64,000 bases of DNA, taken from an uncultured Bacteroidaceae bacterium (GTDB lineage Bacteria; Bacteroidota; Bacteroidia; Bacteroidales; Bacteroidaceae). The DNA is taken from positions 78,273 to 142,272 of the forward strand of contig CALUJO010000002.1 in the NCBI GenBank assembly GCA_944320965.1. The letters run 5' to 3'. The notes under the pieces are model-generated. The model ran no database searches, was not told where the DNA came from, and saw only the letters and a list, made by a program, of their open reading frames with translations. This document shows, one piece after another, positions 16,940-25,979 of this stretch (the stretch's first letter is position 1; each line of letters opens with the position of its first letter). Both the position numbers and the translations under genes were made by a program.

Positions 16940-17542
16940 ATGAAGAAAATAATACGAACACTGATGCCTGCATGTATGTTATCTGCATCACTGCTGCTCT
17001 CTGCATCATGTAACGGACAGAATGAGAGCGGAAATAGGGAACAAAGCATAATAATGGTAAAAGGACAGGAAACAAAAATAGAAGGAACTCTTCCTGCCAT
17101 CGGTACTGCCGCTCCGGATTTCTGCGGAGTAAAAGCAGGAATGAGCGAAGTATATCTCTCATCATTTAAAGGAAAAAGAGTCATACTCAATGTTTTCCCA
17201 AGTTTGGATACTCCAACCTGCGCCGTATCTGTAAGGTTTTTCAATGAGGCGGCTGCCAATCTGGACAATACAGTTGTTCTTTGTCTGTCAATGGACCTTC
17301 CTTTTGCACAGGAAAGATTCTGCACAACCGAAGGAATTGAAAACGTAATTCCGCTTTCATTGTTCAGAAGTGAAGACTTCTTCACGAATTACGGGCTGAG
17401 AATTGCAGAAGGTCCTATGCGCGGACTTATGGCAAGAGCCGTAATACTGATTGATGAAAACGGAAAGATTCAGTACACACAGTTGGTTAAAAACCTGTCC
17501 GACGAACCGGATTATGATTCTGTTCTGAAATTGTTGAAATAA
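16940..17542 (+). CDS. tpx: Thiol peroxidase, lipoprotein form
   Basis: Atypical 2-Cys peroxiredoxin of the Tpx family. Peroxidatic Cys94 sits in TPTCAVSVRFF and resolving Cys128 in ERFCTTEGI, 34 residues apart as in E. coli Tpx. Unlike the usual cytoplasmic form of about 167 residues, this 200-residue protein begins with a lipoprotein signal (LLLSASC, lipid Cys24), so it should sit in an envelope membrane facing the periplasm. The ATG at 16940 gives a compact signal peptide; the in-frame ATG at 16895 would add 15 polar residues before it. It converges with the phosphodiesterase gene 10 bp away. Confidence 0.9.
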   Translation: MKKIIRTLMPACMLSASLLLSASCNGQNESGNREQSIIMVKGQETKIEGTLPAIGTAAPDFCGVKAGMSEVYLSSFKGKRVILNVFPSLDTPTCAVSVRFFNEAAANLDNTVVLCLSMDLPFAQERFCTTEGIENVIPLSLFRSEDFFTNYGLRIAEGPMRGLMARAVILIDENGKIQYTQLVKNLSDEPDYDSVLKLLK

Positions 17543-17552
17543 AAAAGGAAAA

Positions 17553-18458
17553 TCAATCAACCCATACCAGCATACTGTCAGGCCGATTTGTTATTATAGC
17601 ATCAACTCCAAGACGCTTTAATCTGTCGGCCTCCTTTTTGTCATCAACTGTCCAAGGGACAACTTTCATATTAAGATTCCTTGCCTTTTTCATCATTGGT
17701 CTGTCAACAAGCTTGCTCTCCGGACTATACCACTCTGGGACAAAATCCAGACGTGACATTATTTCATCAAAACCTGCGACACTATCCTCTACAAGATATG
17801 ACAAGGTTACAGAAGGATATTTCTTGTGTATATAATTCAATGTCCTCGTATCAAAGCACTGAATAATGAATCTGTTGCCAATGCCTGATTCCTTTATGAC
17901 TTTCATGCATAAATCTGCATAAGTCTTATAGTCGGGAGAATAAACAGAATCCCTTGAAGGGTCTGACTTTATTTCTATATTATAGAACACAGGTTTTATC
18001 CCAAGACTCTTTGTCATGGACTCAACACAAAGCAATACTGATTCCAATGTCGGAACGCAGCATTTCAGATTTTTTCTATCAGGATATAACTTGCTTGGCA
18101 CACTCCCTATATCATATTTTTTCAGACTGTCATAATCCATTGAATAAATGGCATAATTCTTTTCCTCATCTGCCGAAATACGTTTTCCGTCTGGAGTCAG
18201 AACCTTTTCAGAAGAAAGATAAGGATCGTGAGATACAACAACTACACTGTCTTTTGTTATCTGCAAATCCATTTCAAGCACTCTTACCCCCTTTTCGGCA
18301 GCATTTACCATAGCCCACAATGAATTCTCTGGATAAAGGGCAGCCCCGCCACGATGGGCATGTACAACAGGTTTGCTGACTTTAGTATAGAAATTAACGC
18401 CTAAAGCACCACAGCCGACACACATCAGCCAAAATGCCAAAAACAATTTATTGACCAT
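17553..18458 (-). CDS. Glycerophosphodiester phosphodiesterase, exported
   Basis: Hydrolyses deacylated phospholipids to glycerol-3-phosphate and an alcohol. The 301-residue protein has an N-terminal signal or anchor helix (residues 4-22). The GDPD hallmarks are HAHRGGAALYPENS near residues 34-47 (catalytic His pair), the metal-binding ELDL-like LEMDLQITKDSVVVVSHD region, and a C-terminal VVPWTVDDK segment followed by GVDAIITNRPD. TIM-barrel length is normal. It may have no terminator of its own because it meets tpx head-on. Confidence 0.92.
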   Translation of the reverse strand: MVNKLFLAFWLMCVGCGALGVNFYTKVSKPVVHAHRGGAALYPENSLWAMVNAAEKGVRVLEMDLQITKDSVVVVSHDPYLSSEKVLTPDGKRISADEEKNYAIYSMDYDSLKKYDIGSVPSKLYPDRKNLKCCVPTLESVLLCVESMTKSLGIKPVFYNIEIKSDPSRDSVYSPDYKTYADLCMKVIKESGIGNRFIIQCFDTRTLNYIHKKYPSVTLSYLVEDSVAGFDEIMSRLDFVPEWYSPESKLVDRPMMKKARNLNMKVVPWTVDDKKEADRLKRLGVDAIITNRPDSMLVWVD

Positions 18459-18745
18459 ATTCTTTGAATATATTTTCTGTTCATCGCAAAAAAAATAATA
18501 TAATGTTTCATATCGGCTACATATACAATAATAAAAGAATACAAGTCAAAAATATTCCTGCATAACAATATGTCAAAAGATAACACTTATATGACAATAA
18601 TGACAAAAAGTCCGACTATATGGCATATACAAATCCCCAGAAACCTGCCCAAAATGTAAATGGCACACTTTTGGCTATTATATTTACGTCGATAACAAGA
18701 CAAAGTAAAAAACAAGAATAATAAACAATTAAATAAAAAGAAACT

Positions 18746-19018
18746 ATGAACGTAAAACCATTGGCAGACAGAGTTATCATACTCCCTGCACCTGCAGAAG
18801 AAAAAACAATCGGCGGTATTATCATACCTGATACTGCAAAGGAAAAACCTTTAAGAGGTGAAGTTATCGCTACAGGCAACGGAACTAAAGATGAAGAAAT
18901 GGTATTGAAAAAAGGAGATACAGTTCTGTATGGTAAATATGCAGGTACTGAAATCGAACTTGATGGAGAAAAATACCTGATTATGCGTCAAAGCGACGTT
19001 CTTGCAGTTTTAGGATAA
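18746..19018 (+). CDS. groES: Co-chaperonin GroES
   Basis: A 90-residue Cpn10 lid of the chaperonin. It starts [18 protein letters not shown], with the mobile loop near residues 17-34 ([17 protein letters not shown]) and the typical C-terminal strand [13 protein letters not shown]. It is followed 34 bp later by groEL. No CIRCE inverted repeat is found upstream, so HrcA control is not supported. The 18459-18745 gap holds AT-rich sequence with TGTCA/TGACA half-sites at about 18571-18604, and a weak TATATTTA box at 18679. Confidence 0.98.
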   Translation: MNVKPLADRVIILPAPAEEKTIGGIIIPDTAKEKPLRGEVIATGNGTKDEEMVLKKGDTVLYGKYAGTEIELDGEKYLIMRQSDVLAVLG

Positions 19019-19040
19019 TATAAAAACAACAACAATTTAA

Positions 19041-20690
<1,650 letters not shown>

Positions 20691-20715
20691 TAACACACAA
20701 ACACAATATTTCATT

Positions 20716-20750
20716 AAGGTGTCATGCATATTGCTTGACACCTTTTTTTA
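20716..20750 (+). terminator. First terminator after groEL
   Basis: A 9-bp stem AAGGTGTCA/TGACACCTT is followed by a run of T. Confidence 0.85.
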
Positions 20751-20765
20751 TGTTTTTCTTTCTAT

Positions 20766-20806
20766 AAGCACAAATTCTTGACAAATCTCAGAATTTGTGC
20801 TTTATT
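20766..20806 (+). terminator. Second terminator after groEL
   Basis: A perfect 13-bp stem (20766-20778 with 20790-20802) with a T-rich tail, 16 bp beyond the first. Tandem terminators insulate the chaperonin operon from the sialidase gene. The remaining stretch to 20939 is AT-rich without other signals. Confidence 0.8.
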
Positions 20807-20939
20807 TTATAACCAAATACATAGCTAAATATTATTTATTAAAGAAATATTTAGCCATACAACCTGAAATAATCTACATCTTTTCATCAAAATATTAGAA
20901 AAAAACAAATACAAACACATAATTTATATTAAAATACAC

Positions 20940-20947
20940 TATATTTG
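20940..20947 (+). promoter_or_regulatory. -7 promoter box for the sialidase
   Basis: TATATTTG, 37 bp before the start codon. Confidence 0.65.
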
Positions 20948-20984
20948 CAACGGGAATATATAAAACTTTTAACCATATCATTTT

Positions 20985-23900
20985 ATGAAATTATTTAATT
21001 ATGCATTGCCTTTAGCAATGTTATTTAGTACAAGTGGTGTTTCTTATGCTCAAGCACCAGACAACTTTATTGAATTCAACGGAACAGACCAATGTGTAAA
21101 AATCCTGTCACACGAAGATTTCAATATTGAAACAACAGAAAGCTTCTCTATTACATGCTGGGTTAATGTCAATGAGTTCAAAAACGGACAGCGATTTGTA
21201 TCTCGCCGTTTGATGGGAGAAACAAGCCAAACAACAGGATACGAAATGTGGGGAGGAGGAAACAGCTCACAATATTATGCTGTAAATACCCCAAAAGTAG
21301 GAAGCAGTAATATCTTATCCAAATTTAACTCAGGGACAGGAACAATCGGTACATGGATGCATATAGCCATGGTTATTAATCGTACAAACAATTCTGTTAC
21401 CTTATATAAAGACGGAGTTAAAGGTGTTGATGTAACCAATAACCCAGATATGAATTCATGGAGCGTAGTAAACAACAATGATGTATATCTTGGATGCGGA
21501 TTCAATGCAACAAGTAAAAGCACAGAAAACTTCATGAACGGAAAGCTGGCAAATGTTCGTTTCTGGAACAAAGCTCTTGAACAAAATGAAGTAGCAGCAG
21601 ATATGACATTAACAGTTGATGAAAACACAGAAAACCTGATAGCTGCCTACGACTTTAAAAATATCAGCGGTCTTACTGTTCCTGACTTGAGTGGTAACGG
21701 ACATGATGGAACACTTGTCGGATTTGCACCTGTTGGAGGCGATACAGAAATATATGCAGCTACAGTTAAAGCAGATTCAAATTATACAGGCCGCGGAAAT
21801 ACTAATGAAGTTGCCGGTGAAATGAATCTTAGTATCAGCGGTGAAGGAGATTATTTATTGAAAAACATACAGCTTGACCTTACCGGAACAACATCATTAA
21901 GCGACATTACATCTATCAAAATATACTCAACAACAGAAAATGTATTTGATTCAAGAAATGTTGAAAACGCTACACTACTTGGCAGCTGTACTCCTGAATC
22001 AAATAATGTAACTTGCTCTATAAATAAAAATATTGCTCAGGGAACAAACTACCTGTGGATTACATTTGATGTAAAAGAAGATGCAAAAGAAGGAAACAAA
22101 GTTTGCATAAAAGCAACTGAAGTTGACGGTAAAGAAGTTGTAAACGACGGAGAAGCATCACGCGAAATTCTTTTAGCAAGAAAAAATCTGTTCAGAGCTG
22201 AGATTGACGGAGCAGTAGCATATAGAATTCCTGTTCTTACTACTGCATGGGACGGTTCACTTGTAGCTATCACAGATAACAGAAAATACAGCACTTCTGA
22301 TATTCCTCAGGATATTGATATTGTTGTAAGAAGAAGTACAGACAACGGAAAGACATGGTCAGAACCTGTCACTATGGCAAAAGGTACTGGTTACCAACAA
22401 GGATTTGGTGATGCATGTATCGTTAAGACAAACACTGAAAACGAACTTCTATGTATGTTCATCGGAGGACAGGGACTTGGAGCATCAACACCACATGAAC
22501 GTATCAAGACATATGTATCAAGAAGCCAGGACAATGGACAAACATGGAGTACCCCAGAAGACATTTCAAGCCAAATTTTCGCAGGGGAAAGATCTAACTG
22601 GTATGCATCATTCTGTGCTGCAGGTAACGGTCTTAAAACAAGAAACGGAATCCTTATGTTCGTTGCTGCAATGAGACACAACAGTTCTTCAACTCTTTAC
22701 AATCACGTTGTTTATTCAAACGACAACGGTGAGACTTGGAATGTTTCAAACTGCGCAATGATGGGAGGAGACGAATCAAAAGTTGTTGAACTTAATGACG
22801 GTAGAATCCTTATGAGTATACGTCATCAGGGAGGCGGCGAAAGATTCTATACCATATCTGACAACGTACCTACAAAAGATGAACCAGTAAGCTGGACACA
22901 AAAAAACACATCAACATGTGACTCATGGGCAGATATGATCGAGCCTGCATGTAACGGAGATATCGTAAGATATACATCTACAATCGACGGATTTGACAAA
23001 GACCGCATTCTACATACAGTACCAAACGACAGAAGCACAAGACAAAATGTATCAATGTTTATAAGCTACGATGAAGGAAAGACTTGGAGTATAAAGAAAA
23101 CTTTGTGCAAGGCTTTGTCTGCATATTCATCAATAGCAATTCTGAACGATGGTACTATAGGTGTATATCTTGAAGACAGAATTTACAATCCTAACCAGGA
23201 TGAATATGATGTTTATTCTACACACTTTCTGAATTTCTCTCTTGACTGGCTGACAAACGGTGCTGATACATATACAGAACCAGACGGAAGAGAATCTGTT
23301 GCAACTCCTAAATTTTCACTTGAAGAAGGATACTACAGTGAAGAACAGACTTTGGAAATAACTACAGAGACAGAAGGTGCAAGCATCTATTACACTCTTG
23401 ACGGAACAACTCCAACAAATGAATCAACTCTTTATACAGAGCCTATCAAATTGACTGAAACTGTTACTGTAAAGGCTATTGCAATGAAAGACGGAATGTC
23501 AAACAGTACAATGACTTCTGCAACTTATACATTCTTGACAGAGTGGGAACAGCCTACAGGTACAACACATACAAGTGAAGACAGATATGTTACATCGGCA
23601 ACAACTACAGGTGCAGAAGAAGAATTGAACTACACAAACAGTTCAAAGCCTTCAACAGTTTTTATCGATACCCAGTCTGCCTTTACAGTTAAACCGGGAC
23701 AGGAATTTACCATCAACGTAAAATGTACAGACAATATGAAATGGTGTCATGCAGTATTGTTTGCAGACTGGAACCGCGATTTTGACTTCAACGATGAAGG
23801 TGAAATTATAAAAAGAGTGGGAAAAGAAGCTTTTGAAGATCCAAATCTATCTAAAACCGGAAATACTGAAATGAAAGATTTCAGTGTAACAATCACTGTA

Positions 23901-24566
23901 CCTGAAGATGCCAAAGCTGCAGAAACACGTTTGAGAATTCAATTTACAGATGCTTGGCATCAAAAAGATAATCCAGGACATGCTCACACTGCAATGGATG
24001 TAATTGACAAAGGAGGATGCTATGACTTTGTCATGAATATAACAGAAGAAACTGTAGAAACTGCTGTACTTACTTTCAACACTCCTGAAAACGGAAATAT
24101 TGAAGTTAGATACGTTGGAGAAGAAGACTTGCTTAATAACAATGATGAAATCATAGTTGGAGCCAAAGTGGAAATAACACTTGTACCAAACACTGACTAT
24201 AAAGTAGCTTCTTTAAAGATTAACGGAACAGACAGAACAGAAGATGTTGCAGATAACAAACTTGTTGTTGAAGTTCCTGCAGAAACACTTAACATCGAAG
24301 CAGAATTCTCACCTGTAACAGGAATCAACGAAAGCCAACTGACTGAAGTTACAGTTCGTCCTACAGTATTTGACAGCGAAGTTATTCTTACTTCAAACAG
24401 CAAAGGAGAAGCAAGATTCTATGACATCACAGGACAGATTCTTATGACTACTGACCTCAATGAAGGTGAAAACGTTTTGAGCACATCAAATCTTCCTTCA
24501 GGAAGCATTATCCTTGTAGTTACAACAGCAGAAGGAACAAAGAGCTTCAACCTTATCAGAAAATAA
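20985..24566 (+). CDS. Multidomain secreted exo-alpha-sialidase (GH33)
   Basis: Predicted to release terminal sialic acid from host glycans. The 1193-residue protein has a signal peptide and then: a LamG/concanavalin-like domain (about 28-235); a linker beta domain; the GH33 propeller (about 400-765) with the YRIP arginine motif at residue 413 and four Asp boxes (STDNGKTW, SQDNGQTW, SNDNGETW, SYDEGKTW); a chitobiase/hexosaminidase C-terminal-like domain (about 772-848); a GEVED-type domain with FADWNRDFDFNDEGE (about 865-1020); a beta-rich repeat; and a C-terminal 75 residues resembling a type IX secretion sorting tail (FYDITGQ, LPSGSIILVV). It has its own promoter and terminator. Confidence 0.92.
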   Translation: MKLFNYALPLAMLFSTSGVSYAQAPDNFIEFNGTDQCVKILSHEDFNIETTESFSITCWVNVNEFKNGQRFVSRRLMGETSQTTGYEMWGGGNSSQYYAVNTPKVGSSNILSKFNSGTGTIGTWMHIAMVINRTNNSVTLYKDGVKGVDVTNNPDMNSWSVVNNNDVYLGCGFNATSKSTENFMNGKLANVRFWNKALEQNEVAADMTLTVDENTENLIAAYDFKNISGLTVPDLSGNGHDGTLVGFAPVGGDTEIYAATVKADSNYTGRGNTNEVAGEMNLSISGEGDYLLKNIQLDLTGTTSLSDITSIKIYSTTENVFDSRNVENATLLGSCTPESNNVTCSINKNIAQGTNYLWITFDVKEDAKEGNKVCIKATEVDGKEVVNDGEASREILLARKNLFRAEIDGAVAYRIPVLTTAWDGSLVAITDNRKYSTSDIPQDIDIVVRRSTDNGKTWSEPVTMAKGTGYQQGFGDACIVKTNTENELLCMFIGGQGLGASTPHERIKTYVSRSQDNGQTWSTPEDISSQIFAGERSNWYASFCAAGNGLKTRNGILMFVAAMRHNSSSTLYNHVVYSNDNGETWNVSNCAMMGGDESKVVELNDGRILMSIRHQGGGERFYTISDNVPTKDEPVSWTQKNTSTCDSWADMIEPACNGDIVRYTSTIDGFDKDRILHTVPNDRSTRQNVSMFISYDEGKTWSIKKTLCKALSAYSSIAILNDGTIGVYLEDRIYNPNQDEYDVYSTHFLNFSLDWLTNGADTYTEPDGRESVATPKFSLEEGYYSEEQTLEITTETEGASIYYTLDGTTPTNESTLYTEPIKLTETVTVKAIAMKDGMSNSTMTSATYTFLTEWEQPTGTTHTSEDRYVTSATTTGAEEELNYTNSSKPSTVFIDTQSAFTVKPGQEFTINVKCTDNMKWCHAVLFADWNRDFDFNDEGEIIKRVGKEAFEDPNLSKTGNTEMKDFSVTITVPEDAKAAETRLRIQFTDAWHQKDNPGHAHTAMDVIDKGGCYDFVMNITEETVETAVLTFNTPENGNIEVRYVGEEDLLNNNDEIIVGAKVEITLVPNTDYKVASLKINGTDRTEDVADNKLVVEVPAETLNIEAEFSPVTGINESQLTEVTVRPTVFDSEVILTSNSKGEARFYDITGQILMTTDLNEGENVLSTSNLPSGSIILVVTTAEGTKSFNLIRK

Positions 24567-24592
24567 TAGAATTGGATAAATAAAGCAACCAT

Positions 24593-24641
24593 AAAAAAGA
24601 ACCACGCCGACTGAATTCAGTCATTGGCGTGGTTCTTTTTT
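24593..24641. terminator. Strong terminator after the sialidase
   Basis: A long stem AAAAAAGAACCACGCC with its complement encloses ACTGAATTCAGT, itself self-complementary. A-run on the left and T-run on the right make it potentially bidirectional. Confidence 0.9.
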
Positions 24642-24706
24642 ATATGCATAAATACCATTTTATATTTTTCATATAAATAAGAATCAAGCATTACATAAAC
24701 TACACA

Positions 24707-24748
24707 TAAAAACAGGGCTCTGAAAGAATCATTCCAAATCCTGTTTTT
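24707..24748 (-). terminator. Terminator overlapping the end of the SecD-head lipoprotein gene
   Basis: AAAAACAGG and CCTGTTTTT arms flank the stop codon region, with a T-run on the minus strand. The left arm lies inside the last codons of the gene at 24729. Confidence 0.5.
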
Positions 24749-25277
24749 CACAATTCATTGCATCAACAAGTTCGCGGCATTTGTCTTCGGTAAAGCCAAG
24801 GTTGGTTATCATAAGGTTTCCCCCGTCAATTCTCATATTCACCTGTGGAGCACTAAACAATGTATCGTTTATAACAAATGCAAGCTGTCTGCCAACCCAC
24901 TTTTCAGTAGCCTCCGCAAATTTTTCGGTACCCTCTTTGTCAAGGCCAATCAATATGGCAGATTTGCCGAATTGGTCACTCTCAATCTTTATAGAACTGA
25001 AGTTTGCAACAGCAACAATTGCCTTGGGCGAGATGTACAGTTTTTCACCTGTCTTCCACATGGTGCGCTCCACTCCACTCAGACTGTCGGTAACATAATA
25101 GCAACCGGAAGCAAGTCTGCCGTCAAAGTCCTTAAATACATTTGCTGAACCAACACTGTCTTCTGCCTGACAAGAAATGTTTTCTTCATTCTGAATGTTA
25201 TTGTTCCCTACAGCACAAGCTCCAAACAATAACATACCGCCCAAAAGAAATGCAAAATAAGAATACTTGTTTTTCAT
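24729..25277 (-). CDS. Lipoprotein with a SecD P1-head-like domain
   Basis: A 182-residue lipoprotein; the signal ends LLFGAC with lipid Cys at about residue 20. From about residue 95 to the end it resembles the P1 head subdomain of SecD: LDKEGTEKFAEATEKWVGRQ followed by LAFVINDTLFSAPQV and an IDGG segment. No membrane helices of SecD/SecF exist, so it is a detached domain, not a translocase. The ATG at 25277 is used because the upstream in-frame ATG at 25325 lies upstream of the TATATTTG promoter box at 25308-25315. Function unknown; interaction with Sec substrates would be speculation. Confidence 0.75.
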   Translation of the reverse strand: MKNKYSYFAFLLGGMLLFGACAVGNNNIQNEENISCQAEDSVGSANVFKDFDGRLASGCYYVTDSLSGVERTMWKTGEKLYISPKAIVAVANFSSIKIESDQFGKSAILIGLDKEGTEKFAEATEKWVGRQLAFVINDTLFSAPQVNMRIDGGNLMITNLGFTEDKCRELVDAMNCEKQDLE

Positions 25278-25307
25278 ATGTATATAAATGATGAAATCAA
25301 CTGACAG

Positions 25308-25315
25308 CAAATATA
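25308..25315 (-). promoter_or_regulatory. -7 promoter box for the SecD-head lipoprotein
   Basis: TATATTTG on the minus strand, 31 bp upstream of the chosen start codon. Confidence 0.65.
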
Positions 25316-25429
25316 TGGAATACAAACTGCAACAGCAATAAAATCACCAGTTTAAACTTTTTGGCAAGATATATTCTATAAAACAAAATGCCCGATAACC
25401 AAAAGAATATCCAATATTGTATTCTGAAA

Positions 25430-25492
25430 CCGAAAGCTGCGGTTATAAGAATGAAGACTACGGTTTTAAGAACGAAAGCTTTGGTTTGAAAA
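25430..25492 (+). repeat. 21-bp phased repeat array, locus B
   Basis: Three exact 21-bp steps (25430-25450, 25451-25471, 25472-25492), each with a (C/T)GGTT core at unit position 11. Consensus near AYGAARRCTNCGGTTTTAAGA, with a partial fourth unit. It lies in the 347-bp gap between divergent genes. Apart from the two promoters described, nothing else is seen in 25326-25672. Confidence 0.75.
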
Positions 25493-25583
25493 TATGAAGA
25501 TTGCAAAGTATATATACCATCCTCACTCGCTCAAAAGACAATTACATTAAAATAAATGACAGAAAAAGAAATAAAAGGCCAAA

Positions 25584-25591
25584 TATCTTTG
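25584..25591 (+). promoter_or_regulatory. -7 promoter box for the small membrane protein
   Basis: TATCTTTG, 82 bp before the start codon at 25673; exact TAnnTTTG match. Confidence 0.55.
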
Positions 25592-25672
25592 TATAACCGT
25601 TTGTCTGTATAGATTCTTTTTTTAATTTGAAACAGCATTAAACAATCTTACAACCCTTATAATTAAGCATTT

Positions 25673-25879
25673 ATGGATAAACTTAAAAAAGAACTGATAA
25701 GAATATTCATATTTCTGTCTATCATTTCCATCGTGGCAACGCTTAAATGGTGGACAATACCTGTTGTTCTTATATTCTTTCCGTGGGTACTAAAAAGGAT
25801 TAAGAACAAAAGGAACGGAAAGACAAATATCGGGTACTTGGTTAACCATCTTACTAACCGACTGGCAGAAAAGATTTGA
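25673..25879 (+). CDS. Small hypothetical membrane protein
   Basis: A 68-residue protein with a basic N-terminus, one or two hydrophobic helices (about residues 10-42, containing TLKWWTIPVVLIFFPWVL) and a basic tail ending in NHLTNRLAEKI. It has a promoter box upstream and a strong terminator after it, which supports a real gene. I recognise no family. A membrane-anchoring or accessory role cannot be distinguished. Confidence 0.6.
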   Translation: MDKLKKELIRIFIFLSIISIVATLKWWTIPVVLIFFPWVLKRIKNKRNGKTNIGYLVNHLTNRLAEKI

Positions 25880-25915
25880 GCATAAAATCCGGTATCACAT
25901 AACGGAAGAATATAA

Positions 25916-25949
25916 AAAAGCGGCACAGACAAGCATCTGTGCCGCTTTT
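25916..25949. terminator. Bidirectional terminator between convergent genes
   Basis: A perfect 14-bp stem (25916-25929 with 25936-25949) with A-run left and T-run right. It serves the small membrane protein gene on plus and the hexosaminidase operon on minus. Confidence 0.9.
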
Positions 25950-25979
25950 ACCTTATTATTTACTAACCTATAAAATCAT

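Noticed and set aside
18459..18745. CIRCE/HrcA operator upstream of groES
   Set aside because: No TTAGCACTC-N9-GAGTGCTAA inverted repeat is present, even with mismatches.
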